Positions 5,498-11,835 of a DNA stretch of 11,835 nt are shown in pieces. The notes beneath the pieces are model-generated. The model did no database searches. It saw only the letters and a program-made list of their open reading frames with translations, and was not told the origin of the DNA. Position numbers and translations under genes: made by a program. This stretch comes from an uncultured Microbacterium sp. Its GTDB lineage: Bacteria; Actinomycetota; Actinomycetes; Actinomycetales; Microbacteriaceae. The DNA lies in contig CALANM010000002.1 in NCBI GenBank assembly GCA_937926065.1, positions 1-11,835 on the forward strand. The letters are read 5' to 3'. Position 1 is the stretch's first letter. Every line of letters starts with the position of its first letter.

Positions 5498-5989
5498 GTG
5501 TCCAGCGACAGCACCGTGACGTTCCTCACGCAGGAGGCCTACGACCGCCTCGCCGCCGAGCTCGAGCACCTCACGACGACGGGCCGCGAGGAGATCGCCA
5601 AGCGCATCGAAGCCGCCCGCGAAGAGGGCGACCTCAAGGAGAACGGCGGGTACCACGCCGCGAAAGACGAGCAGGGCAAGCAGGAGGCGCGCATCCGCAC
5701 GCTCCAGCAGCTGCTGAAGGAGGCGAAGGTCGGCGAGGCTCCGGAGTCCGACGGCACCGTCCAGCCCGGCACCGTCGTGACGGCGGTCGTCGCCGGCGGC
5801 GAAGAGGTGTTCCTCCTCGGCAACCGCGAGATCGCGGCGAACTCCGAGCTCGACGTCTACAGCGAGGCCTCGCCCCTCGGCGCCGCCATCATCGGGCTGC
5901 ACGAGGGCGACAAGACCTCGTACACCGCGCCGAACGGCCGGGAGATCTCGGTCGAGATCGTGAAGGTCGAGACCTACGCGGGTCAGTGA
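5498..5989 (+). CDS. greA: Transcript cleavage factor GreA
   Basis: A cytoplasmic elongation factor. GreA enters the RNA polymerase secondary channel and stimulates cleavage of backtracked RNA, rescuing stalled complexes. The 163-aa protein has the expected two parts: an N-terminal antiparallel coiled coil (about 8-80) whose tip carries GDLKENGGYHAAK (44-56) with the catalytic acidic pair D45 and E48, and a C-terminal FKBP-like domain (about 85-160). The GTG start at 5498-5500 has AAGGAG at 5487-5492 with a 5-nt spacer; the open frame upstream of it is leader sequence. It is transcribed away from DUF4307, probably from its own promoter, and ends at a strong bidirectional terminator. Greater GC and codon bias than its neighbours is not apparent. 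Identification is very secure. Confidence 0.97.
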   Translation: MSSDSTVTFLTQEAYDRLAAELEHLTTTGREEIAKRIEAAREEGDLKENGGYHAAKDEQGKQEARIRTLQQLLKEAKVGEAPESDGTVQPGTVVTAVVAGGEEVFLLGNREIAANSELDVYSEASPLGAAIIGLHEGDKTSYTAPNGREISVEIVKVETYAGQ

Positions 5990-6006
5990 CCGCCAACTCC
6001 ACGACG

Positions 6007-6041
6007 AAGGGGCCGGTGACCAGCGGGGTCATCGGCCCCTT
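6007..6041. terminator. Bidirectional terminator between greA and ilvA
   Basis: A 15-bp stem with one G-T pair (6007-6021 with 6027-6041) and a 5-nt loop, A-rich at its left edge and T-rich at its right. It sits 18 nt after the greA stop and 18 nt from the ilvA stop, so it can end both convergent transcripts. Confidence 0.9.
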
Positions 6042-6059
6042 TCACGTGTCCGCGCCGCG

Positions 6060-7286
6060 TCAGTCGGGCATGACGCGCGGCTCGAAGCCGGCGCCCTCGA
6101 GCACTTCGATGACCTGAGCGCGGTGCTCCTCGCCTCGCGTCTCGACGCTCAGCTGCAGGATGACGTCGCTGATCTGCAGGCCCTGCCCGTGACGCGTGTG
6201 CAGCACCTCGATGACGTTCGCCCCCGCGATCGCGAGCAGCTCGGAGACCCGCGCGAGCTGGCCGGGGCGGTCGGGCAGCGGGATCTGCAGGCTCATGTAG
6301 CGGCCGGATGCCGCGAGACCGTGGGCGACGACGCGCTGCAACAGCAGCGGATCGATGTTGCCCCCGGACAGGATCGACACCGTCGGGCCGGTCGGCGTGA
6401 CCTTGCCGGCGAGGATCGCTGCGACGCCGACCGCGCCTGCCGGCTCGACGACCTGCTTGGCGCGCTCGAGGAGCACGAGAAGGGCTCGGGCGATGTCGTC
6501 GTCGGAGACCGTCACGACCTCATCGACGAGATCTCTGATGATGTCGAACGGCACGTCGCCGGGGCGTGCGACGGCGATCCCGTCGGCGATCGTCGGCGTC
6601 GTCTCGACCGTGAGCGGCTCCCCCGCCGTCAGCGACGACGGGTAGGCGGCCGCGTTCTCAGCCTGCACGCCGATGACGCGCACGGTGCGCCCGTCGGCCG
6701 CGGCACGCGCCTTGATCGCACCCGCGACGCCGGCGATGAGTCCGCCGCCGCCGATGCCTACGAGCACCGTCTCGACATCCGGGACCTCGTCGTACAGTTC
6801 GAGGCCGAGGGTGCCCTGGCCGATCACGATGTCACGATGATCGAACGGGTGGATCAAGACGGCGCCGGTGCGCTCGGCGAACTCCGCCGCGAGACGCAAC
6901 GGCGTCTCGACCGTGTCGCCCTCGAGCACGACGTCGGCGCCGTAGCCCTTCGTGGCGAGGAGCTTCGGCACCGGAACTCCCAGCGGCATGAAGATCGTGG
7001 CCGGGATGCCGAGCTTCTGCGCGGCGCGAGCGACGCCCTGCGCGTGGTTGCCCGCCGAGGCGGCGACGACGCCGCGAGCCCGCTCCTCCGCCGTCAGCCG
7101 CGACATCCTGTAGGCGGCGCCGCGGATCTTGAAGGAGCCCGTGCGCTGCATGTTCTCGAGCTTGAGGTACACGGGTGTGCCGAGGACTTCGCTCAGGTGC
7201 TCGGACAGGTCGACGGGTGTCCGCAGAGCGACGTCGCTCAGGGCGGCGGCGGCGTCTTCGAATTCCGCCAGGGTGGGGTGGGTCAC
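6060..7286 (-). CDS. ilvA: Threonine ammonia-lyase (threonine deaminase) with C-terminal ACT domain
   Basis: A fold-type II PLP enzyme that converts L-threonine (often also L-serine) to 2-oxobutyrate and ammonia; 2-oxobutyrate feeds isoleucine synthesis. The 408-aa protein shows K53 (TGSFKIRGA, Schiff-base lysine), SAGNHAQG at 77-84, the phosphate-binding glycine loop GIGGGGL at 177-183 and SGGN at 307-310. A single ACT domain (about 331-404) follows. This is the shorter layout with one ACT domain, unlike the approximately 510-aa E. coli IlvA with two regulatory domains, so allosteric control may differ from the classical isoleucine-sensitive enzyme. The GTG start (7284-7286) has GAGGAGG upstream with an 8-nt spacer and overlaps the stop of the AI-2E transporter gene by 4 bp, implying translational coupling. 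The open frame continues upstream to 8240, but that is a shadow of the transporter. Confidence 0.94.
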   Translation of the reverse strand: MTHPTLAEFEDAAAALSDVALRTPVDLSEHLSEVLGTPVYLKLENMQRTGSFKIRGAAYRMSRLTAEERARGVVAASAGNHAQGVARAAQKLGIPATIFMPLGVPVPKLLATKGYGADVVLEGDTVETPLRLAAEFAERTGAVLIHPFDHRDIVIGQGTLGLELYDEVPDVETVLVGIGGGGLIAGVAGAIKARAAADGRTVRVIGVQAENAAAYPSSLTAGEPLTVETTPTIADGIAVARPGDVPFDIIRDLVDEVVTVSDDDIARALLVLLERAKQVVEPAGAVGVAAILAGKVTPTGPTVSILSGGNIDPLLLQRVVAHGLAASGRYMSLQIPLPDRPGQLARVSELLAIAGANVIEVLHTRHGQGLQISDVILQLSVETRGEEHRAQVIEVLEGAGFEPRVMPD

Positions 7287-8470
7287 GCGGTGGTCCTCCT
7301 CGTGCGCGGCACGGTGCTCCAGATCAGATCGGCAGGGTCCGGCCTGCCACCGTTCTCCCATTGCCGTCGCGACAGGTAGATCGCGACGACGTTGACGAAA
7401 GCTGCGAGCGGAACCGCGAAGAGGGCTCCGGGGATGCCGGCGATCATCGCGCCGCCGGCGACCACCAGCACGACGGCCAGGGGGTGGACCTTGACCGCGG
7501 CGCCCATCATGAGCGGCTGCAGCACGTGGCCCTCGAGCTGCTGCACGCCGAGCACGACGATGAGCATCCACAGCGCGATCCACGGACCGTTGTAGACGAG
7601 GGCGAGGAACACCGCCAGAGCACCCGTGAGGACCGCGCCCACGATAGGCACGAATGAGCCGAGGAACACGAGGACGGCGACGGGGATCGCGAGCGGCACG
7701 CCGAGGAGGAAAGCACCGAGGCCGATGCCGACCGCATCGATGGTCGCGACGAACAGCTGCGTCCGGGCGTAGGTGACGACCGTCATCCAGCCGGCGCGTC
7801 CGGCGCCGTCGACCGCGGTTCGCGCCTTCGACGGGAACAGGCGCACGGTCCAGCGCCAGATGCCCGCGCCGTCGGCCAGGACGCACAGGAGGATGAAGAG
7901 GGCGAGCAGCGTGCCGGTGGCCACGTGACCGACGGTCGAGCCGATCGCGAGGGCGCCCGAGAGGAGCAGCGACGCCTGCTCCTGCAGGAGCGACCAGACC
8001 TGCTCGAGGAGGTCGTCGATCTGCTGCGCCGTGAGGTGCAGCGGCCCGTGGATGAGGTACTGCCGGAACTCCTCCACCGATTCGACGGTGCGGGCCTGCA
8101 CAGACTGCCACTGGCGTGTGATCTGCCAGATCGCGAGGTACAGGAGGCCCGTGACGATCGCGAGGGCGCCGACGACGCTGACGACGAGCGCGAGCCAGTG
8201 CGGGAACCGATGACGCAGCATCCACGTGAAGGCCGGCCATACCAGGGCCGCCACGAGCAGGGCGACCAAGAGCGGGATGACCAGCAGCTTCAGCTGAATC
8301 ACGAGCCAGACGAGCACGGCGACGGCGGCCGCGATCACGACGAATCGCCAGGCGTATGCCGTCGCGAGGCGGAAGCCGCGCGGGATCGACTCGGCGATGT
8401 CGGTCGAGACGGTCCGGGCGCGCAGCGCGTCGAGGAAGGATCCGCGAGGCTTCGGATCGGGACCGGTCAT
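7283..8470 (-). CDS. AI-2E family transporter (UPF0118)
   Basis: A 395-aa integral membrane permease of the AI-2E exporter family (TqsA/YdiK/PerM-like). Members have been linked to export of autoinducer-2 or to sodium/proton antiport, so the substrate is open. Hydrophobic helices lie near 43-58, 60-81, 92-115, 172-199, 237-259, 262-284, 287-311 and 330-365. The amphipathic segment 120-165 is the large inter-helix region typical of the family. Family motifs: GSFVPIVGA (271-279), QLEGHVLQPLMMG (311-323) and GIPGALFAVPL (345-355). The ATG at 8468-8470 follows TAGACT (8482 to 8477) by 6 nt with no Shine-Dalgarno, pointing to a leaderless mRNA. It overlaps ilvA by 4 bp, so both proteins are made from one transcript. 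Confidence 0.9.
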   Translation of the reverse strand: MTGPDPKPRGSFLDALRARTVSTDIAESIPRGFRLATAYAWRFVVIAAAVAVLVWLVIQLKLLVIPLLVALLVAALVWPAFTWMLRHRFPHWLALVVSVVGALAIVTGLLYLAIWQITRQWQSVQARTVESVEEFRQYLIHGPLHLTAQQIDDLLEQVWSLLQEQASLLLSGALAIGSTVGHVATGTLLALFILLCVLADGAGIWRWTVRLFPSKARTAVDGAGRAGWMTVVTYARTQLFVATIDAVGIGLGAFLLGVPLAIPVAVLVFLGSFVPIVGAVLTGALAVFLALVYNGPWIALWMLIVVLGVQQLEGHVLQPLMMGAAVKVHPLAVVLVVAGGAMIAGIPGALFAVPLAAFVNVVAIYLSRRQWENGGRPDPADLIWSTVPRTRRTTA

Positions 8471-8476
8471 CCCGTC

Positions 8477-8498
8477 AGTCTACGACCGCGCATATGCG
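8477..8498 (-). promoter_or_regulatory. Promoter of the AI-2E transporter-ilvA operon, with palindrome
   Basis: A -10 TAGACT (8482 to 8477) is placed so that transcription should start at the A of ATG (8470). A perfect 10-bp palindrome, CGCATATGCG (8489-8498), lies within the spacer towards the weak -35 area and may be an operator. Confidence 0.5.
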
Positions 8499-8518
8499 TC
8501 ATCAGGCACAGGACTTCG

Positions 8519-8546
8519 GACCGCTCCGGCATGACCGAGAGCGGTC
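8519..8546 (-). terminator. Possible htpX terminator overlapping its stop codon
   Basis: An 8-bp perfect stem (GACCGCTC 8519-8526 with GAGCGGTC 8539-8546) and a 12-nt loop. It overlaps the htpX stop (8545-8547) and has no T-tract, so efficiency is uncertain. Confidence 0.4.
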
Positions 8547-9429
8547 AGAACCGGCCGCCCATCTCCTGCAGCCGCGCGATGCGATCGGGGATCGGCGGAT
8601 GGGTCGCGAACAGGCGGGCGACAGCACCGGGGCGCAGCGGATCGCTGATCCACAGATGCGCCATCGACGTGTGGGCCTTCGCGAGCGGCCGGCCGTACTG
8701 CGCGATCTTGCCGAGGGCGGATGCCAGGCCGTCGGGGTCGCGCGTGGTCAGTGCGCTCGTGGCATCCGCGAGGTATTCACGCTGACGTGAGATCGCCGCC
8801 TGTACGACGCCTGCCAGCAGCGGCGCGATGATCGCCGCGACGATCCCGAACAGCAGGAAGACGAGCTGAGCCTGGTTGTTGCCACGGCCACGGCCGCCGA
8901 AGAACGCGACGCGCAGCATCATGTCGGCGAGGACTCCCACGGCGACGACGAGCCCGAAGACCACGAGCGAGACGCGGATGTCGTAGTTGCGGATGTGCCC
9001 CAGCTCATGCCCCAGCACGCCTTCGAGCTCACGGTCGGTGAGCAGCTCGAACAGCCCTGTCGTGACCGTGATGGCGGCCTCGTCGGGGGTTCGCCCCGTG
9101 GCGAACGCGTTGGGCGCGGGATCGTCGACGACGTACAGCCGGGGCATCGCCGTTCCGGTCGTGATGCAGAGGTTCTCGACGATCCGGTAGTAGCGCGGCG
9201 CTTCCTCGCGCGTCACCGGCAGGGCGCCGGCGAGGGCGAGCGCTTCCCGGTCGGCGAAGAAGTACTGCACGGTCGCGTAGCCGCCCGCGAAGACGAGCAC
9301 GAAGGCCGTGATCCACCAGTTGTTCCCGGCGAGCCAGCCGGCGAGCAGCCCGAGAGCACCCAGCACGAGCACGAAGCCGATGAGGATCAGCCACGTGTTG
9401 CGCTTGTTCCGTGCGATCGCCGAGTACAT
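8545..9429 (-). CDS. htpX: M48 family membrane zinc metalloprotease HtpX
   Basis: A membrane-embedded zinc endopeptidase that degrades misfolded or damaged membrane proteins, usually stress-induced. The 294-aa protein has two N-terminal helices (12-33 and 39-58), the catalytic HELGH at 141-145 (H141, E142, H145), two more helices (about 153-175 and 188-212) and the third zinc ligand E218 in SRQREYLADA, followed by the C-terminal FATHPPIPDRIARL (274-287) typical of HtpX. All catalytic residues are intact. The ATG at 9427-9429 follows GGGGGAGG with good spacing. It lies 37 nt after lemA on the same strand, so lemA-htpX form an operon, a common pairing. The ribosome-binding site lies in a small hairpin. 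Confidence 0.96.
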   Translation of the reverse strand: MYSAIARNKRNTWLILIGFVLVLGALGLLAGWLAGNNWWITAFVLVFAGGYATVQYFFADREALALAGALPVTREEAPRYYRIVENLCITTGTAMPRLYVVDDPAPNAFATGRTPDEAAITVTTGLFELLTDRELEGVLGHELGHIRNYDIRVSLVVFGLVVAVGVLADMMLRVAFFGGRGRGNNQAQLVFLLFGIVAAIIAPLLAGVVQAAISRQREYLADATSALTTRDPDGLASALGKIAQYGRPLAKAHTSMAHLWISDPLRPGAVARLFATHPPIPDRIARLQEMGGRF

Positions 9430-9431
9430 GC

Positions 9432-9449
9432 GTCACCTCCCCCAGTGAC
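9432..9449 (-). promoter_or_regulatory. Hairpin enclosing the htpX ribosome-binding site
   Basis: On the mRNA, GTCAC and GTGAC (5-bp stem, 9445-9449 with 9432-9436) enclose an 8-nt loop. The Shine-Dalgarno GGGGGAGG occupies the loop and the first bases of the 3' stem. The start codon is 2 nt downstream. This could tune translation, possibly with temperature. Inference from sequence only. Confidence 0.4.
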
Positions 9450-9466
9450 AGTGCGCCACGGCGACG

Positions 9467-10033
9467 TCAGAACTGGATGCGGGGCGGCTCGGCGATCGCG
9501 GCGCCGTCGACGACCTCGAAGAACTCCCGCTCCGTGAACCCCAGGTTGCGAGCGAACAGGTTGTTCGGGAACACCTTGATCTTGGTGTTCAGCTCTCGGA
9601 CGCCCCCGTTGTAGAACCGGCGCGAGGCCTGGATCTTGTCTTCGGTGTCGACGACCGACTGCTGGAGCTGGAGGAAGTTCTGGCTGGCCTGCAGCTGCGG
9701 GTACGCCTCCGCGACGGCGAACAGCGACTTCAGCGCCTGCTGCATGTGTCCTTCGGCGACCCCTGCATCGGCCGGCGTCGTCGCCGTGAGCGTCTCTGCT
9801 CGCGCGCGGGTGACGTTCTCGAAGACCGCCTTCTCGTGAGCGGCGTAGCCCTTCACCGCCTCGATCAGGTTCGGCAGCAGGTCGGCGCGGCGCTTCAGCT
9901 GCACCGTGATGTCGCTCCAGGCCTCATCGACCCGCACGTTCAGGGCGACGAGCGAGTTGTACGTCGCCCACAGGTAGATCCCGAGGATCACAGCGAGCCC
10001 GACGACGATCAGGACGGGGATCAGGATTTCCAT
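9467..10033 (-). CDS. lemA: LemA family membrane protein
   Basis: A 188-aa LemA family protein. It has one N-terminal transmembrane helix (residues 3-23) and a helical bundle domain. Characteristic segments are YNSLV (25-29), EAWSDITVQLKRRADLLPNL (37-56), TEDKIQASRRFYNGGVRELN (130-149) and FPNNLF (155-160). The biochemical role is not established; LemA genes often sit beside htpX or other membrane protease/phosphatase genes, as here. The frame opens at an ATG at 10055-10057, but the ATG at 10031-10033 is preferred: GGGAG precedes it, it starts directly with the membrane helix, and a TAAGAT -10 (10063 to 10058) would put the transcription start downstream of the first ATG. It is first in a two-gene operon with htpX. 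Confidence 0.93.
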   Translation of the reverse strand: MEILIPVLIVVGLAVILGIYLWATYNSLVALNVRVDEAWSDITVQLKRRADLLPNLIEAVKGYAAHEKAVFENVTRARAETLTATTPADAGVAEGHMQQALKSLFAVAEAYPQLQASQNFLQLQQSVVDTEDKIQASRRFYNGGVRELNTKIKVFPNNLFARNLGFTEREFFEVVDGAAIAEPPRIQF

Positions 10034-10057
10034 GGGACTCCCATCAGTTGTCTGCAT

Positions 10058-10081
10058 ATCTTATCGGCGCGTCGGCGCGCC
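10058..10081 (-). promoter_or_regulatory. lemA-htpX promoter with adjacent GGCGCG dyad
   Basis: A -10 TAAGAT (10063 to 10058) gives a leader of about 18 nt to the ATG at 10033. Immediately upstream is an inverted repeat, GGCGCG (10066-10071) and CGCGCC (10076-10081) with a 4-nt gap, in the spacer. It may be an operator, or the terminator hairpin of the lactone oxidase gene that ends at 10112. No clear -35 is seen. Confidence 0.45.
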
Positions 10082-10111
10082 ACACGGACGCTGTGCAAGC
10101 ACTCCCAGTAC

Positions 10112-11425
10112 TTACTCACCCAGCACGCGGTCGAGGTAGTCGTTGCGGAACCGCCGCTGCGGATCGAGGCGATCACGGACCGCCGCGAAGTCGTCGAACC
10201 GGGGGTAGCGCTCACGCAGCGCCGTGGCGTCCAGCGTGTGCATCTTGCCCCAGTGCGGCCGGCCGCCGTGGGCCACCATGACCTCCTCCACCGCCGCGAA
10301 GTACTCACGGGGGTCGGCGCGCCAGTAGCGGTGCACGGCGATGTATCCGCTCGCCCTGCCGTGGGCCGTCGAGAGCCACAGGTCGTCTGCCGCCGCCACG
10401 CGCACCTCGACGGGGAACTCTATGCGCCAGCCATGGTCGTCGATGACGCGCTGCAGTCCGCGGAAGGCGTCCGGCAGGCGCTCCACCGGCACGGCGTACT
10501 CCATCTCGCGGAACCGCACGCCCCGTGTCGTGGCGAACACGCGGTGCGACCGGTCGGTGAATGTCCGGTCGCCCCACACGCGCGCCGACAGACGGTTGAT
10601 GGCGGGCACGGATGCCGGTGCCAGGCGTCCGGCGCTGCACACCGCCTGGTGGACCCCGTTGCCGATGAGCACGTCGTCGACCCACCGCTTGAGCGGCGTC
10701 GGGCGCGACAGCGGCGCGTCAGCCGGAAGCCGCGTGTTCGTCTTGGTGAGCGCGACGTCCGTGTGCGGGAACCAGTAGAACTCGAAGTGGTCGGCCTGCG
10801 ACGCGCGCTCCGCCAGGTGCTCGACGACGTCGTCGAGCGGCTCCGGCCTCTCGACGGCGCTGAGCACGAACGCCGGAACGCACTGAACCGTGACGTCGAC
10901 GAGGATGCCGAGGGCGCCGAGCCCCAGTGCGACGGCCGGGAGGAGCTCCGCGTTCTGGTCTTCGTCGACGGTGAGCAGCTCGCCGTCTCCGAGCACGAGC
11001 GTCGCGCCCACGATCTGCGTCGCGATGCCGCCGAAGCGCGCCCCCGTGCCGTGCGTCCCCGTTGAGATCGCGCCGGCGATGGACTGACGGTCGATGTCGC
11101 CGAGGTTCTGCATGGCGAGCCCGTAGGGCGTGAGCAGGGCAGGTATCTGGTGGAGGCGCGTGCCCGCGAGGAGGCGGACCCGCGACCGGTCACGGTCGAC
11201 CGACACGACACCGGACAGGTCGCCCAGCTCGAGCAGGACCCCAGGCGCGACCGCGATGCCCGTGAAGCTGTGGCCCGCGCCGACGGCCTTCACGGTCAGT
11301 CCCTGCTGGGCCGCCGCGCGCACCGACCGCTGCACGGCGGCCACCGTCGGCGGATACTCGACTCTCTTCGGGCGCACCCGCTCGGTGCGCGCCCAGTTCT
11401 GCCAGACGCCGCCGGGACGTGTCAC
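10112..11425 (-). CDS. D-arabinono-1,4-lactone oxidase / L-gulonolactone oxidase-like flavoprotein
   Basis: A 437-aa FAD enzyme of the VAO/PCMH family with an ALO C-terminal domain. Relatives oxidise aldono-1,4-lactones (plants, yeast, animals, M. tuberculosis Rv1771) or alditols. The FAD domain fills about 15-185: VGAGHSF (48-54) holds H52, at the position that carries covalent FAD in gulonolactone oxidase, and STGTHGTG lies at 121-128. The substrate domain (about 190-437) has EFYWFPHTD (215-223), the family HWGKMH signature (391-396) and a terminal DPQRRFRNDYL (421-431). No signal peptide or membrane helix, so it is cytoplasmic. The GTG start (11423-11425) overlaps the preceding gene's stop by 4 bp, which explains the weak Shine-Dalgarno. 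The actual substrate is unknown; actinobacteria do not usually make ascorbate. Confidence 0.9.
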   Translation of the reverse strand: MTRPGGVWQNWARTERVRPKRVEYPPTVAAVQRSVRAAAQQGLTVKAVGAGHSFTGIAVAPGVLLELGDLSGVVSVDRDRSRVRLLAGTRLHQIPALLTPYGLAMQNLGDIDRQSIAGAISTGTHGTGARFGGIATQIVGATLVLGDGELLTVDEDQNAELLPAVALGLGALGILVDVTVQCVPAFVLSAVERPEPLDDVVEHLAERASQADHFEFYWFPHTDVALTKTNTRLPADAPLSRPTPLKRWVDDVLIGNGVHQAVCSAGRLAPASVPAINRLSARVWGDRTFTDRSHRVFATTRGVRFREMEYAVPVERLPDAFRGLQRVIDDHGWRIEFPVEVRVAAADDLWLSTAHGRASGYIAVHRYWRADPREYFAAVEEVMVAHGGRPHWGKMHTLDATALRERYPRFDDFAAVRDRLDPQRRFRNDYLDRVLGE

Positions 11426-11835
11426 AGGAAGCTCTTCCCTTCACCTCGGTATGTCGAGACCTCTCCGACGAGCGTGTCGCCGCTCGTGAGCACATAGCGG
11501 TCGACGCGCTCCGCGAGCTCGCCGCTCTTCGCATGCCGGAACCACACGCGATCGCCGATCGTCAGCGAGCGCGCCGCGTCGCCCTGGAGAGGCGTCTGCA
11601 CTTCACCGGCGCCCTCGCGGCCAAGCGTGCGCAGCCCTGCCGGCCACGCCGGGAGGGGCTGACGGGAGGCGACGGGCGGCCCTGAGGCGATCCAGCCGCC
11701 GCCGAGCACCGTGACGATGTCGGGGGTCGGCTTGCGCACGACGTCGAGGGCGAATGCGGCGGCCGGCGCCGGTGTGAAGGTGCGGTAGCCGTCGAACAGG
11801 TGGCCGGCCAGCAGGCCGCTCCCCGCCGTCGTCTC
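11422..11835 (-). CDS. D-threonine aldolase / D-serine dehydratase-like protein, C-terminal part
   Basis: The last 137 codons of a larger gene entering from the right edge, starting in frame at 11835. The residues resemble the C-terminal beta domain of fold-type III (alanine racemase-like) amino acid deaminase/aldolases: FDGYRTFTPAPAAAFAL (14-30), VLGGGWIASGP (43-53), GDRVWFRHAKSGELAER and a terminal GEVSTYRGEGKSF. In well-studied relatives a PLP barrel domain (outside the window) works with a divalent metal held by His and Cys/Asp of this domain. Here a His is present in WFRHAK but the typical His-x-Cys pair is not seen, so metal use is uncertain. Its stop codon overlaps the start of the lactone oxidase gene (GTGA). 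Family call moderately secure; substrate unknown. Confidence 0.75.
   Translation of the reverse strand, partial: ETTAGSGLLAGHLFDGYRTFTPAPAAAFALDVVRKPTPDIVTVLGGGWIASGPPVASRQPLPAWPAGLRTLGREGAGEVQTPLQGDAARSLTIGDRVWFRHAKSGELAERVDRYVLTSGDTLVGEVSTYRGEGKSFL

Noticed and set aside
6123..7379. 418-aa plus-strand frame opposite ilvA
   Set aside because: Antisense shadow with low-complexity Arg/Asp/Val composition; ilvA on the minus strand has full catalytic motifs.
7287..8240. N-terminal extension of threonine deaminase (726-aa version, looking like a fusion)
   Set aside because: The extra 318 residues are Arg/Pro-rich shadow of the AI-2E transporter. The GTG at 7286 has a strong Shine-Dalgarno and gives the standard family length.
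9746..11065. 439-aa plus-strand frame opposite lemA and the lactone oxidase
   Set aside because: It spans the intergenic region and two verified genes on the opposite strand, and has no recognisable motif.
1..11835. CRISPR arrays, insertion sequences, prophage or other defence systems
   Set aside because: No spaced direct repeats, transposase, integrase, nuclease cassette or compositional break was found. All substantial genes belong to chromosomal metabolic, membrane or housekeeping families.

Overview
This is a GC-rich (roughly 70%) actinobacterial chromosome segment. GTG starts are common, TANNNT-type -10 elements sit directly in front of start codons, and the gene content and order point to Microbacteriaceae, most likely Microbacterium or a close relative. 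The genus is an inference from overall gene content; no marker gene is present. The window is densely coding. The longest gene-free stretch is 1654-1822 (169 bp), and I see no phage, IS, CRISPR, rRNA or tRNA gene.

Layout. Minus strand, 1-1653: the first 62 codons of a lipoprotein gene, a strong hairpin terminator, then phoH2 (PIN nuclease plus PhoH ATPase). Minus strand, 1823-3795: uppS (cis-prenyltransferase) followed by a class V PLP-dependent enzyme, probably one transcript. Divergent from uppS is a PAQR/hemolysin III membrane protein (+, 3897-4628). Its 3' end overlaps a small convergent membrane protein gene (-, 4600-4899). A 20-bp dyad separates that small gene from a divergent DUF4307 gene (+, 4966-5388), which is followed by greA (+, 5498-5989) behind a structured leader. 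A bidirectional terminator (6007-6041) closes greA and the opposing operon. Minus strand, 6060-8470: an AI-2E family transporter translationally coupled to a threonine ammonia-lyase with an ACT domain. Minus strand, 8545-10033: lemA-htpX, a recognised pair of membrane-linked genes. Minus strand, 10112-11835: the C-terminal part of a D-threonine aldolase / D-serine dehydratase-like gene, overlapping a D-arabinono-1,4-lactone oxidase-like flavoenzyme gene by 4 bp.

The greA / DUF4307 / small membrane protein / hemolysin III / uppS / phoH2 set matches a conserved actinobacterial neighbourhood (M. tuberculosis Rv1080c to Rv1095). The mycothiol conjugate amidase gene mca, which lies between DUF4307 and the small membrane gene in M. 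tuberculosis, is absent here. I did not find a convincing undescribed multi-gene system. The most interesting signals are regulatory: the divergent dyad where mca would be expected, the greA leader, several apparently leaderless starts, and the htpX ribosome-binding site held in a small hairpin. The functionally open pairs are aldolase-like plus lactone oxidase, and transporter plus threonine deaminase.
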